Shown here: positions 27,601-42,734 of the stretch, one piece after another
Numbering within the stretch: position 1 is the first letter of the stretch
Layout: every line of letters begins with the position of its first letter
Source of the DNA: Monarcha castaneiventris obscurior
Lineage: Eukaryota; Chordata; Aves; Passeriformes; Monarchidae
DNA length: 64,000 nt
Assembly: GCA_026261815.1 (NCBI GenBank)
Contig: JAMPIT010000174.1
Coordinates: forward strand, 14,508,001 to 14,572,000
Reading direction: 5' to 3'
Notes under the pieces: generated by a model
What the model was told of the DNA's origin: nothing
The model's database searches: none
What the model saw: only the letters and a program-made list of their open reading frames with translations
Made by a program: the position numbers and the translations under genes

Positions 27601-27814
27601 GGGATCGGATTCTGGCTTTGTGTTCCACACAAAGCATCATCTGCAAAACATGAGCATTGCAGCTGAGTTCCCAACATACTTGGATACAAGAGGGGAGATT
27701 CTTGCCACACCACCATGACAACACCAACACCTTGCACAGTGCATTCTGAACATCTCACATAGCAAGCTTTAATGAGTTACATCTCAAAGTGAGTGACAAA
27801 GTAGGTCGGGAACT

Positions 27815-27945
27815 GTTTGACAGATGGGGGAACCAGGCCAGTGAGATGCTGCAACTTCTCCAAGGTCACAAAAAAAGGCCAGTGCCACAGTCAGAAACAA
27901 AACCCAAGTCTCCCAAATTCTTATCTAGTGCTCTTCAACCCAACA
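27815..27945 (-). mobile_element. MIR-like SINE
   Basis: GACAGATGGGGGAACCAGGC, then CTTCTCCAAGGTCACA, CAGTGCCACAGTCAGAAACA and CCAAGTCTCCCAAATTCTTA, ending AGTGCTCTTCAACC. These are the ordered landmarks of a MIR core in reverse orientation (ACAGATGAGGAAACTGAGGC, CCAAGGTCACA, then GTGCTCTTAACC). This is the longest SINE copy seen. Confidence 0.65.
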
Positions 27946-30900
27946 CATATCTCCACCATTAGCCCACATCATGTCAAAAGCTCATGACTACAAAGTCTGA
28001 CTCCTGAGCGTGTACCAGCATTGGAGCACCAGTCCTGCAGATACCAACAGTGGAAGAACAGCAACCGCAGGGACACTGGGCCAAAGAAAGTGACTGGCAA
28101 AGTCAAAGCAGAGCCTGTGCTTCTCCATTACTTTCATGTGAGCTGTAATACACATGCACAGCCATGAAGGCTCTCTGTAATTAAGTTTTCACCTGAATCC
28201 TGCCCATATGAAGGCCCACAAAGACTACTCCAGCTCAAGGACAATGCAGCCCTGCTGGGACACAAGTATTTCAGACTGGTGACCCACTTCTGTTGAAACA
28301 CTTGAGGACATTCCTCTCCCTGTCTTCAGCAGTATTCAGAGAATTCTCATTTCTCTGCATTACCCTGCTTCTCCCTGTCATAACTGCATGTCTATGGTGT
28401 GGAAAGACAAAGGGGTCATAAGCATCTCAAAACTGGAAAAAAGCTGTCTCACTGACATCAAAGGCCAACTCTCACTACTTTTATTGGCAGCAGAGTTAGG
28501 CCACTACAGATAAATCCTGACCTATATAATTTTTGATGCTTGCTTGCACTTGTCATGAGTAGAGACAGGGAGTGCCAGAAAATTGAATTTCTATTGCATT
28601 TCACAGTTCAGACACAGACGTGGCAACTGCAATAAAATCCACCATAAATACTGATTCTACCTACTAAGAAGGACAGAGTGGAATATGGAGAGCAAAATCC
28701 AACAGGACAGTGGGCTACTCAAAAGTAAGAATTTTGTTCTGGACTCTCAGGAGACAGCACACATTTTCCTAGTTGCATCCTTGGCAGAATTCTCATCCAA
28801 CGCACATCCAGAACTGCTTTTGCCACCAAAATCTTCGTATCAGAACACACTTAGTTATGTTAAGGGCTTACAAGAAGACCATCAGCCTTACAGATACAGT
28901 AAGTGATATTTTAACATAGCTTATTTTGACTATTTGTTAGACAGAGTTTTGTGTAAAGGCTTCAGAAAGATCTAGAAGTGTATTCCACATCCCTCCATGA
29001 TCAATGGGGAGACAAATATAAAGCCAAAGGCTCCTTTTCTCCCAGTCTGCGAGTTCCGACGTATTTGCAGACACACCAACAATACATTAAGAGAGCCCAG
29101 CATGGACAGAGGGCCCGATTTTTGCCTGAAACATGCTTTGTGTAACACACTGTTTGTTTTAATCTAGATATTAAATTATGTAGGTATTACATTGTCCAAT
29201 GTTCAAACTCTGCTCTCATTTATTTCAGAAAAAAAAAGAATGGACATAACACCTTGCTGACACCCTGGAATTTGTCCTTATAGACCATGATGCACACAAG
29301 TATTCAACAAGAGCCACAGCAGAAACATGCCAGCAGATGGTACTATCCTGAACAAAATCAATTCAGGACATTTACAATATGTCAAAAGTGCAGTTACAAA
29401 AACAAAGTGTAGACCTGTGCATCTGTTTCTTAATGAAGCCATGAGTATTTGACAGCTAGCCAACAAACCACAATCTAAACACTACAGCAACACCAATAAT
29501 AGATAAGGAAATACCAGACATATTCAGATTCTTCAACAGTCACCACAAAATACAAGATGTTGAGCAGAAACTGAATAACCAGACACTGGAAGTCCATATG
29601 TCATGCATAAATGTAGCAAAAATAAAAGCATATGAGTTTTCAGTATCACAGATTTTGTAAGGACGTGATTTGCTCAAAAATTATAGTAATAGGAGTCACA
29701 TGGCAATGATAAGTTAAGAAATACTATTATCTTCCACAGCACAATCCTCTGGTATACTTAAAAGGCTTCTTGGAACCCTGTCACCTAGACTGAAATTAAA
29801 AGGAAAGTGCTCACAATTCCCTTAAAGTTGTTATGATATCTCTGTTGAGAACCCAGTGACAACACAAGAGGCACGATGAGATACACAGCCAGGTATGTCA
29901 ATGGCATCTTGTAGACTATATAAAACACAAATGGACTGAGGGAATTCAGGAGTTTTCTGTGCAGGGAACAAAAATCTATGAGTTCCCCATGGAGAAGACA
30001 AGAGGTGGAAACATTTCATAGGGGGGGAAAAAATAATCTCTTCTGTGCCACAGCTTCATTCCAAGTATTGAGGACTCATTTACGGAAGAAAAGGGTAAGA
30101 CCAGTGCACACCTGCTGCTGAAGATGGCACTTAAATGTCCGCTGTGACAGTTGTTGTTGTCAGTGTTTGCTGCAGATTTCCACCACTACAAACAGGGATG
30201 GGACCATCCCAGTCACAGTCAGCTAAAACACAAGGAAAAAAATATACCAGAAAGCTCTGGTATTAAAATACGTGATGGTATCAACTCCATGTACAATGGC
30301 TGTTATTTAGCTCCTAGGGAACTCATACCAAGTTTCTCCTACATTAGCTGCCAAATGAATAAAATTTTCAGAAATTTTCAGAAAATTTACATTAAGTGTT
30401 AGTAAGGGCTGAGGGATGGGTTTCCTTAAGGACCCTGGAAAAATACAGCCTTAGCAGTGAAAAACACACTGTATGTCAGGGCAACACATCATTCATTTTT
30501 ACTAAGGCCCAGACGACAGTCTCATTAGACCAGAGATGGATTAAAGACAAATGATCTGGTGAATAATGTCACTGTGGGCCATGTAGCACTTCATCCAAGA
30601 AGTACCACTGAAAACAGATGACTGGGTAAGGTTTGTAAGGATAAAAAACATAAGGCTTCAGGAATGGCATTCCTGGGGGGGGGGTGAAGCACTGCATATT
30701 TACATTTAATCTGCTTCGTAAATTGATTTTTGTCATGTTACCTGCCAAACCACTAAACAAACTGAATAATTGCTTAAGCAGCACTGATAGAGATGTGACA
30801 GATTATTCAAGCATTGTGATTCTTTGTTCTCATATATCTCATTAAGAAATGATGATTGGTTCCATTTACAGCTCTTAAGTTGAATTCAGTAACCACTGAC

Positions 30901-32519
30901 ACATGAACTCAACCTGGCATCTATAACTTTTTATTGTTCTCAGACAGAAATTGTTCCTGGCAAAGTGGCTCTTGCAAACCATTTCAGTGTAGTGGCTGAT
31001 GATTTTTTAATGACGCAACACAGAAGGGGGAAAAACTGCAACTGTCTTCTCTGCTGATTTATAGCATCTATGGAATGAAAAGAAATAAAACTTCTTGTAC
31101 TCTGTACTTCTCCCCTTCCCCCACCTCCTTTTTAGAGAGCTATTTTTAACCTGTATCATTTCATTTAATGAATTCACAGCACATCCCTTCAAACAACTGA
31201 GCTGGCAGAAGATGGGAACTGTCCTGTGGGATGTGTCCAGCCCCATCCTCTTCTGCTGTGGAATTGCAACCTGTTCCTTCACAGCCTTATAACTTTATAA
31301 TGATGTTGAAACCTGAGCGTAAGGAGCATAAAATGCTGCTATTCCAGCCTACTGCCAAGTAGTAGGGGCTTCTCTCGACTCCCACAGGAAAACCTCCAAG
31401 CTGTGGAAATCAAAGGCAGAATTTCACAGCAACTTTGAGATGCTACAAATTATTTAAGATAAATAGAGAGATAGATAAGATAAAAGAGACAACCTGTCGT
31501 GCTTTTGTGTGCCACCCTGTGACTTCAGGAAGATGTACTCTGACCACAGCACCAACATACAAGGAGACCTCTAAGTACACGTTTCACAGGCACCCTCCAA
31601 AGCCAAAACTGGGTTTTTTAAAATATTTTCACAACCAATCTCCCCCACCTTCTATATTTTGCCATGGTGTCAAAGTATGAAAATATCTAAGCCACTGCTA
31701 CATTCATAGGGGTGTTGCTTAAATAACAGTAGAAAAGGGATTTGATTGCAGAAAGTAATGGACTCACTGCCACAACAACATTGGCACAGTGGGGTTTTAA
31801 TCAGCACAAGTTTGCAAGCCATGACTGTGCAGCAGCAGCAGCCAACAAGCACTTGTACACTGAAGTTAAATGTGGACAGTGAAGATACTTCAACCACCCC
31901 ATTTATGGAGAGGAATCCCTCACAGGCTACCTGAGACAGACCTCCAAGCATAATGTTAGTTAATTCACCCTCCACTTGCTGCAGTCCAAAGACTTTGCAC
32001 CCAAAAAGCTCAAACATGCTCCATCTGCTGTGCACCACCTTCATTTCTCCCATGGGAAGGGTGCTTTATCCAAACAAATAAAGCCCTTAACTGACCCGAA
32101 GGAAGATGCTTTGCTGTCTTCCAGCTGTGCCTCCCAGCTGTGCACACCTGCAGGATGTGACTCTGGCACTTCACCCTACCAGAGACTTTTTGCAAGATTT
32201 AGACAGGAGATGGAAAGCAGGGATTTGGTGTAGCAGAGGTAACGTGGAGATGGAGGACAGGAAGAGAGTGAAGGACCATTGTGCTCTTGACTTCTTATTT
32301 GTCTGGGTTCACCCCCATTAGTTAATTGAGCACAGGGGCACCACGCAGTTTCTGCCTTCTCCTAAATGTAACCCAGATATGAAGAGAAATTCAAACTACA
32401 GAATAAATTAACAACATTCACAGTGCTCTTAAACAGCTTTTACCAAATGGCACCAGTCATTGTCTATACATTCATTACTGAAGCCAAACAAGATGCTATT
32501 TGGCAAAAAAACATTTATC

Positions 32520-32665
32520 CCTGTATATCTCTATATATCACTATATTAACAGTATTTCTAATGTGTGGGTACACATACATTTACATACATATCTATATAC
32601 CCACATACTCATTTATACATATTATATGTATATATACACACACACACCTGTAGAGACACTATATC
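32520..32665 (+). repeat. AT/CA-rich microsatellite region
   Basis: Imperfect TATA, TACATA and CACACA units mix through about 140 bases, ending in TATATACACACACACACC. It looks like a decayed compound (TA)n(CA)n repeat. Confidence 0.8.
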
Positions 32666-35600
32666 TATTTATATGTATATAGACGGCTCCTCACAACCAC
32701 GTGGCAATGCAAGACAAAGATGTGGCAGCACCACATAACCTCCAGGGCAAACACTGGCACTGAAGCTGCCAGTCATTTCAGTGGTCATTGAGTGAAACAA
32801 TGAAAGTGTACTGGTGCAACACAAGCTGTCCTGTCCAAAAGACCCATGTCTATGAATTTTTGTGGCTCATGAACAAGGAGGGGGCCTTAGCAGTCTCTAG
32901 AGTCAATTAAGCTGCAGCTGAATCCAATTGCTCTGCTTTGCCCCAGACCTCTCCTTTTGTCTTTCCCCCAGTGCAGCTCCCCTCACCTGCAGAACAAGCA
33001 TGTTCTCAGCTTTAGTGCCTGTTATGTTCCCTTCCAAAAGTAGCAAAAGGGCACACATTTGCTTTCTGGACACAAATCATCTCAGCTGTCACTCAGGAAT
33101 CCTTGAATCACTTTCATTGCTTTCCATTAAATATACAAGATTCATCAGAGACACTCATTCAATGGACTTGCCTACAAAGATCGGCAAGTTTTTTTTTTTC
33201 AGGGTCTCTCTCTTAGGAGCATAAAATTTATGTCTATGACATAAATTACATGGCTATGGACAGGAAAATTAGCCAGTAAAATTACTCCAGATACACCTTA
33301 ATATACCCAAGAGCAGAAATCTCCTTGCAGCCTGCAGTACCTCTATGCCCTGTGCATATGTGCTTTTGAGAACCATTTTTTTCAACTCATTTCTTGGTAC
33401 ATTCTCCTCTGACAGGTAAATATATAGCCTCCTCCTTCCTAAAAGGCATAAGTCAAACCTGTGACAGGAGACATTTCCCTTCCTTCAAAATTATTCCGCT
33501 TGTGCTCCAGTGCCTGGGTCATTAGGCCAAAAGGAGTCACACTGTTTTTCTGCTCCATTAATGTTTTTATCTAAGCATCTTCTCATGATGCTTCAAGCAA
33601 CTTGGCTAACAAGCTGTGTATTGTTTGCCCCCCTCTTCTCTCCCTAAAAGAGACAAGAAGGGTTTGTGCTCTTTCATGGTGCTTTTTTTTACATTTGAGA
33701 GTGTTTTATTTTGGGAGGGAGAGCTTGTTTGCTTTGCAATATTCAGGTTGCTATGTAATTATGCTAGAGAAGGTGTCTCAAAACACCATGGCTTGCACTC
33801 AGAGAAGGAGGTGGTGTTTTTGTGATGCTCATCATCAGCCCATGGAAAAGCTTAACAGTGTCAGATTTTCCCCTCAAAAAAAGTTGAACAAATTAATTAC
33901 ACCCCTGCGGCAAGAAATCCCATTAAAGCAGAGGTGTGAGGCTGATGCTGATCCCGGAGCTTTAGATCGTCCTTAAGATATCTCAGGCTGCAGCTACAAA
34001 ACGTCCCAAAGTAAAAAAAGAAGACTTTGAATTTGTTCGGGTGTTATTCAAGAAAATAGGGTAGGGAGCACAAATCACTCTAATGTGCTCACAGTGTCTC
34101 GTGCCATTGCACACACCAAGCACTTGACTATGCCTGAAATTTCCAAAACACCACAGGCTTTGTGGCTGGGCACATGGTGCCGAGTTACTTACACTGAGAG
34201 GCAGGAGAACACAAGAGTGAGCAGTGGGAGGAAATCTCCAAGCCAACTCAAAATAACAGTGAAGGATTTTCCAGGGATGCTCCAGCAATCTCTCTCAACT
34301 ATGGCTGAATTTGATTAGCAACCTGTGCCTTCCCCAGAGGCGTTTTCCGTATGGCTGCAAATCCTCTAAGTGCTCTCCTCTCCCTTCAGCTTTCTTTTGT
34401 GTTGTTTGGATTTTCTATGCAATTTGGAGGTTTTTACAGGTTTTCATCCAATAGTTTCCATCATTTCAGCACTTGCCCATCACAGTGGGGCAGCAGGGTC
34501 ACAGCTGTTGAGTTTGTATGGAAAACATGCCTAGTTAAAGCCTGGTCCTTTGAATTATTTAAGCTAGGATGGGAGGATGGGATCCTGCTGGGAGCGATCC
34601 CGCATCGCCCCAAGAACTGCCTGGACTGTTCCAGCTCTTTATAGCTCTGGGCAGACCTGGATTCCTCTGAGCAGCTGAAACAACACAGCAATAAAGCGCC
34701 CACGCTGTTACCAACAGCACAGAGACAGTGCTTTGCATCTTCAAACCTTAACTAGTAAAAACGAATGATACACGATGGCCCTGGGTGAATCACCTACAAA
34801 TAAATACATTTTGAGGACACTGGTGCTGACATAGTGCCCACTACTAAAAGAAGCAGGACAGTCCCCTGCACAAGGCTGGAATTAAGATTCAGGCTCAGCT
34901 CTGGGTTTACAAGTGACACACTTGCTTGTCTTCAACAAAACAGTGTTAGCATTTTTGTCTTGTTTATTTAGATTACAAGTTCTCCTGGGTACGAACAGTC
35001 TTTCACTCTGGTGTTTGCAGCAGTCCTCGCTCAACAGTGCCTGATCTCATCTGAGGCCAGTAAAGGGCATAGTAAAAAACCCCAAGTATTTTAGACCCTT
35101 CACATTTCATTTGCCAATCTCCAACCCTCACATATGCACTGGTCTCTCAGCCCTTGCAAACCTCTACACTTAAGCAGGAGTGGCTGTGATGGTTTATTTG
35201 GTACAACAACAGAAGCACACCCATTTCTGTGACCAGTGATGCAGCCAGTGGAGAGGGGCAGCCACACTTCCCAGGTGCCATGGGGTGTCAGGGAGGTTCT
35301 AAACACCCTGCTCAACTAAAACACAGCAACATCACAGAACAACTCCACAGCCCTGGGGCGTTCTGTCTTCAGGGAGATACCTGTGATATCCCAGAACCTT
35401 CCCTTTGGAGCTCCCAGGAAAACCTGCAGGGATATATCGCCCTCTTTGCTCTCCAAACTGCCCCACCAGCCCTCACCAAAACAAACGGAGGTTAAAGGCT
35501 CCCAGACCTCGGAAATTCCACACATCCTTGACCTCACTCCACTCCCATCAGCCACAGATCAAACTTCTAGGTCTACTGTACTCTGGCAACTGAGCTAAGA

Positions 35601-38600
35601 TGTAATTCCCAACTTTTGGGTGCTCAAATCCTCAACCTACATTAGGTGGAGCATTAAGAGCAGGAAAACAAGGAGAATCCTGCAGAAAAAAGTGCAAAGA
35701 GAAGGGTCTAGGGCGGAGATGCCACATTTCTTTACCCTGTTGCCACTCATGTTCATTTGCATCATTACAAACACCTCCTTTTTGTTCCTCCTGGAAACTG
35801 TAAAAAAACTGAAACTGTTTGGTTTATCTCCAATTGGGGATATAAGAAAAAAAAATTTAAAAAAATCCTCAGTATGTTTTCTCTAATGTGCTTCTTCTCA
35901 TTTCACTCTTGAAAAATGTATTTTAAGAACTAATCTTATGTAGTTCTGTTGTCCAAAACTGTTGATATTTTAACTGTGACCCATGATATTGCTCAGGAAA
36001 ACATCAAGCAAAATCAGGGAGCTATTGTTACAGAGCACCCCCAGTGCTGTGCTCAGCTGCTCTACACACAGATCCAAAACAGAGCTTCCCAGAAGCTTTT
36101 TCTTAGCACATCCAGTGTTGGGGAAAAAAAAAAAAAGGCTTTTTAACTCAGCCAAAAGATTCTGCCTAAGAGTATTATTTTAATTTAACTTTATACAATC
36201 TGTTTGGTGAGTAATTCTGGCTTAAAACTCAATATGCAGCTTTCAACATGGAAACATCACTGAAAGGGCCATCAAAAGTTTATTAACAATCTGTTATTTA
36301 TAGCTTTCTTTTTCAAAAGTGATTGGCACAACATTCAGAAGAAAATTATAGGAACTGCCAAGTCAGATAATAAAAAAAAATATCGGTGTTAAGATTTGAT
36401 AGAAAGGTATTAAGGAACACTATGATTGCTAGAAATGAGAAATATTCTGATTGCTAAGCCAGCTATTTGTCATTCAACAACAGCCCAATCACACACATAT
36501 GTTTGCAAATTATTGTTATTGTTGTTAATTATTATTTACAGAGAAGCACTGAAGTGCAAGGTGGTTTGAATTCCAATGAAAATGACAGATCGCTGCCCCG
36601 AGGAATTTTTTATCCCTCCTTTCACTCATTACCTGTTTACTAACAGTACCCACTTAGTTCCAACTTGTTTTCCTGCTATCTACAATGACTAGAAAATTAG
36701 GTCCTATTAAGTAATCATGAATATAAACTGTGAGTCACCGGTTAAGTGAATACCATTACTGGGAATAAATTCAGAATCCTATTATAAATGCCTGTTATTG
36801 TCAAGCAAACCAAAACAATACGACTTTATTCAATATTAATTGTATCCTTGGATGCTTGAAAGGATTAAATAACCCCAACTAATATTCTGCGCGTAGTCAG
36901 GAGAACTGTGTGTGAAGGACAACAAAAATAATTGAGGTCAGTAACCAAGGTGGAGAGAGAAAGAGGCAAAAAGGAAGGAAAACATACATGGGGAGATATT
37001 TCAGCTCCTATGTGAAAGCAGATGGAGGGTGAAGGAAGCAGACAGGCTGCTCCAGATGGCGGGAGCGGCAGTGAAGAAGGCTCTCACACCCACTGTGTTG
37101 TGGCTGTGATGGGAACAAGAGACTTTTGGTTAAAGGATTAGTGTAGGGCTTCAAAGAGTTGGGTTCAGCTCTGTCCACCACCTCTCCACACTCTGGGTTT
37201 GGCTTGCTGGGAGCTTTTGGGGTGTCAGCTACCTCTGTGGCTGCCAAAAACCACCAATTTTTTAGGCATGTTTTGCTCTCAGCTTTGCCCTACACAAAGA
37301 GAAGTTGTGGAATAGGTATTTGTTACACTGAAGTCCTGAGGACTGAGATTGAGTGTTAGCCAAGGCAAGGATCACATTTTCCCAAGCAAAAAACAGTGGG
37401 AAAAAACCCAAACTGTCCATTCCAACCCAACCCGAGTATCTTACTGTCACCTTGCTGGTCAAGCACCCTCCATGGCTGCACAGGCATGTGGGTGAGCAGG
37501 TATCCTCTGGCAGCAGGCAGCTCAGACAGAACCAAGAGGTGCTTGAAAGAGAATATCCATGGAAGAAGAGACAAGGCCGGGAAAAAACAAAGTGAGGCAT
37601 CAAAACTAGTAGACAAACAAGCTAACAAAGGAAGCATGAGCACATACGTGAGCTGACAATACAGCAACTGTGTGTTTCCAGAATTACGTATTTACCTGAA
37701 AGCTTTTGATTATTGAATATTTTGAAATCTTAATTTCAGACGATGAAAGAAAATTGGCCTTTAGGCTACACTGCTGCCCCAAACAAGCACCTGTGAACCA
37801 GACCTGGAGAGCTGTCAAAAATCCCTTCCCACCAATGGCTGCCAATTTTTTTCCCAAGCCTCACCATCAGCCTTTAAATCAATTGGCCATCTTGCTTTTC
37901 TTTCTTTTCCATTTCGATGCCAGCTCAACCCTCAAACCTACTATTTTCTGTAACTGTTCAAGGAAGACCAACAGTTTACATCAAAAGATACCAACTCATT
38001 ATTTTTAAGCCTTCAAGAACACACTGGATAGCAACCTATGCCAGGTGACAGCAAACAGGATTACTTGGTTTAAAGCAAAATGTGTCACCTTAAGGGAGTC
38101 CTAACAATATTTTTCTGCTTTCCCTAAATAGAGTACACAAACTACAACATCTGAGTTGTTTCACACCAGTAAGTTAAAAATTAATATTTGGACCTCAGCT
38201 TTCACTCCTCCCACAGATGTGAGAGAGGTGCTGTAAGCACTTCTTAACATGAATTATACCTGGCCCCACATGGGTTTGACAGCAAGACTCCCAGAGTTAT
38301 GGATTTTAAGGTCAGCAATGACCATGAAATAGCTTCCTCTGTAAACACGGACAAGAAGCACCTTCCTGCTGCATGAAGTCTGAGAGCTTTCAGAGCTCCC
38401 AGAAAATCATCCCAGAGGAGATGAGATCCACTTGCCTTTATGGTTTGCTCCAGTGGTTCATCAGCTTTGCCCCTGAAATATGAAAGAGTCTGACAGAGCC
38501 ACTGCTGCCTCCCTGAGGTGTCATAAACGAGAGGCAGCAATTGCTGGTAATGTCAGCAGAAACTCAAAAATCAGACAAACCCCTCAATCATCACAGGGGG

Positions 38601-41600
38601 CATCAAGCCAAGGAAAACACAAATATCAACATCTTTCTTTATGCCTTGAGAACTTCCAAAGCCAGAAGGGAAAAACTGAGTAACTTGCATGATGCCTCAA
38701 GTTAAACAGCTAAACAGGGACGATCTGTTGTGTGAATCCAGCACAAGGGCTTTTGGCACCCAGCTGATGAAAAGGCAGGATCTTTGATCGGAGGCAACCA
38801 GATCTTGAGCCTTCTGGTACCTCCCAGCACCTCCCGTCTGAGAGCAGCCTCTGCCAGGACCTGTCCTTAGCACCAGCATCTTCTCACCAGTGGGAGCCAA
38901 GGCTGGCCCGAGGCACAGCCCCCACAGGGGTCTGACCACCCAAAAACAGACGAGAGCAGGGGCTGGATCAGCTCATGGAGTGCTGGCTGCACGTAGGGGA
39001 AGGCACCGTGAAGGACGTGAGAGGACAAAGGCACAGCAGACAGCACGTAAGGGTTTGTGACGATGTGCGTGTTTGTGTGCACGTGGGTGTGTGAGAAAGA
39101 AGAGAGATGTGAGAGGAGGACAAGCAGTGACTTCATTTCACAGCATGAACCAGCATGTACTGGTGTGTGGAAGGGCCATGGCGAGTGCCAGGAGCCCATC
39201 AAATGGCGTAAGAGTATGGAAGTGACACAGATGAACCAAAAATTACCACAGAGCCCCTGAGAAGAACAGAACCACCCATATGTTTTCTCTATACTGTATT
39301 TTAGGAAAGTACTGGAAACTTACTTGAAGTGTATGTGTCTTCCCACCCAGCTCTTACTATGTTATGGCTATATCCATGCAACTCCCTCTGTTATCCTTAC
39401 TAAGCTTTAAGGAATCTACCACATCATTTTTAAGGACAGCACCAGTATTTTCACAGTTACTAAGTCTGAGCCTTTCTAAATATTAGGACTTCATCATAAC
39501 TCTGATGTCAGTAAGGACTGATGACAGATACCTTAGAAATGTATGATTGATCTAATTAGGCAGATCGAGCAATGGAACCTTCCTCTTTGATTAGTGGATG
39601 ATATGGTGTTTCTTATTATTTCTTGCATGTCAAAAGGTGAGGTTTAAAATGCCTCAGATATAATATACTTTAAATATGGAGGGAAGAAAGTGGTATTTCT
39701 GTGATCACTATTCTCTTATCAGATCTCTGCTATTGTGAAACTTCACATCTCTCAAGGGCTGGGGCAGAAATCCCCTTCTCCAGGCAGGCCCTCAATTCCC
39801 CTCTCAATTTGTCAATTTGAGTAGAGCTACAACAGGTGAATCTGTGGAAATTTAACGAGAGAAGCAGTTAGTCAGATCCTCTTCTTTCCTCAAGCACACC
39901 TGTCTTGACTTGGAAGGGACTCTAAATTACATCAGCTGAGGATCTGGCCCATTGCTATGATTTTATTTAATCTTAATTTTGGTTTTTCCCTAGCTACTTT
40001 TTCAGGATCTGTAATTTCCCTGTCAGTGGCTCAGCAGTGAACAGGTCCAGTTCCAAGAAGGGACACTCAATGAACCTGTGCATATGGAGTGTGATCCACT
40101 GTCCCACATGGACTGGCACAGCCCAAGAACGGATCAGGACCAGTATACATATTGTGATATAATAACATATAAATGTATCAATAATCATGTATTATAAAAT
40201 ATATTGATTGATATTATCAAAATCTTTTGTTGACACTTTCGGTATCTGAGAGGTTGCAGCCCCAAATTAAGGTTGCACATGCTTTAATAGCTGCATAAAT
40301 ACAGAACAAGGTAAATACAGGTTTGGGTACATCTGAGCCAATCACTGCATTGCTGGTGCTTCTTTAGAAAAACATTATTGCCCAACAGCACAGAGCAGAG
40401 CAAACACAGGCCTCAGCCACCAAAGAAAACAATTCTTTGGGTGGAAGAGGTCCACTTTCTTACATCTGGACATGACATCCGATTCAATTTCAGCATCAAT
40501 GTGGCTGGACATGATTTACAGGGACATGTTAATAATTAATTCCAGCTCAGGAAGGGAGAGCTGGGTACTCATCAGAGGTTCCTTGAAGCCCAAATGATGT
40601 AATGATTAACTGACTTAGGATCTTTTTAATAATTCCAGCAAATTTCAACTCTCCCATGTTAACGATCTGCTGAAGAGCTTTTATTCAGATGAAAGGCTCC
40701 TTTCTGAGAACAAATCATTAACAGGGTATACACACAGGTTTAACACTCACAAATCAATGCACTTGAAATAAAAATATGGTTTTAAAGTTTCCTTTTCACT
40801 TTCTTCCCTGATTTGGGGGTTTAGTGCTTTTCTTTCTCTAGCCAATTTTACCACAAGGAGTTAAGACAGCTGCATGAAAAAGGGCTGTTTTTCTGTTAAA
40901 AGTGCTTTTAGCACTTTGGCATCCTGAAATGGAATAGCAGAGAAATGCAAAATACAGCTACTACAATCCAGTACATTTCATGTGACATGCCAAGTTTTTC
41001 ACTCCATGCTAGAGAAAGATCTATTAGACAGTGAGATCAAGTGTTGGCTGTCCAACATGGTTCAGCATTACAGTGCAGGAGGGATCAAAGCAGATTTTAA
41101 CCCTGCTCCTAAAAATGCCAGAGGAAAACATTTTGGTCCAAATACTTTAAAGCTATTTATACTTTTATAGCTTAATTCCTATTTAAATACTTCTTTATCA
41201 ATAATTGAGAATGTTTCCCATCATTTGGGCTCCTGGACCCTGTGTATCTGCTGCTCAAGTCAGTGAACAGCCCTTCACTGCCTTCAGTGCAAATGGAACA
41301 GGCACTTTAATGATTTGCACAGCAATGGCTTAAATTTTTTAGAAGTTTCACATCCTGGTAAGTCACACCAGACCTGGTAGGAACTGCAGGTGCTGTGCTG
41401 GTGGGTGGCCAAGGCCAGAACCAAAACTCAGATTCAAATCTTCTAATTATCAGCCTGCCTTTGGAAGCTAAGGAATGCACAACCAGAAGGCAACCCATGA
41501 GTAGGCTGTTAAATGCTCATACATTCATAATTAAATACAGCTATGTACAAAAAAGAAAACAGCTCTGTTTTCTTTTTATGGGCCCAGGTTTGTCATCCAG

Positions 41601-42734
41601 TTATTTTAATTTTCTACAACTTTCTAGATTGACTGTGAAGTAAAGTGTAGAAACTTCACAGCTTCCACTCCCATTAGAAAGGACTTACTCACCAAACTGT
41701 GAGGCTCAGACAATGGTTAATAGTTTGAGACACTAATGGGCCATATTTAATGAATTTAATTTGCGACAGCCATGCTAATATGCATAACTATTAACTCTGA
41801 CCAGCTTTACCTTCCTTGGGACCTACACCTGCTCCCATTAACTGCAGTGGGATCCGGATCAAGGCCACGGCATTAATTCTTCCTGAACCCTTTCAGCAGC
41901 ACAAATTAACCCTCTCAGGTGGCTTCAACACCACAACCACAGAGATGACAGAGAGCTGTTCAGTGGGAACCCCAGTGAACTGTCCTGCTGCCCCAGCAAA
42001 CCTCAGAGCATTAAAACTTTCCTCCCCAACACCTCTGTGCCCAGGAAGGGACCTGCACGCCCAAGGCGACAAGCAGGGCACGTCTCCCCCAGCATGAAAT
42101 TCTCACAGCAAAACCGCGATGAAGGTGACAAGAATACATCACACCACTTGTCTCTTAGGCTGCATTTTGCTTCTTCAGAGACCTGGACAGGCATTAATTC
42201 GATTTCTGAAGTGTTTTCCTGAGGGCTGTGCCACCAAGCCCATCACGGCGGAGCTGCGGACCCACCTCCATGTTACACGACAGCCTGGCTCCTACTCGCA
42301 GCCTGTTTATAGGAAACCAGCGAGCCCACGGACCAGAAATACTCTGTTTATAGGGAGCCCTCCCTTGGAAGCAGAAAGAAACTCAAATATTAGTCCAAAC
42401 TTGTTCAACTGTGTTTTGGAAGTGGCACGCAGCGTAGGAAAAGCACTCCTCGGGATTAACAACGCTGCGTTTCGAGACACGCGTGAAGCTCCAATTAAAG
42501 CAGTGGGGACGCAGCTACGAGGAGCACTCCCAGCACAACCAGCTCTCATCACAGTGGATACACACACAGCAGCCCGTGCCCGACTCCTTCAGCACCCCCG
42601 GCTCCCTACCTTTATAATATCCTGTATGCGAAAATTAGTTTAAACAAAAATAAAACTCTCTGCTCAGCCAAAAAGGCACCAGCCTGTACCCCGCTCCCTT
42701 GCACCATCTGTGCGTGTTTTTTCTCAGCCTTCTT

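Noticed and set aside
37008..37260. Possible transposon-derived segment (CAGATGGCGGGAGCGGCAGTG and following)
   Set aside because: It faintly recalls a dispersed repeat, but I could not match it to any consensus or find its ends.
42119..42643. Plus-strand frame of 174 codons near the promoter
   Set aside because: No recognisable motif and no conserved-looking composition; it runs antisense through the CAMK1D intron.
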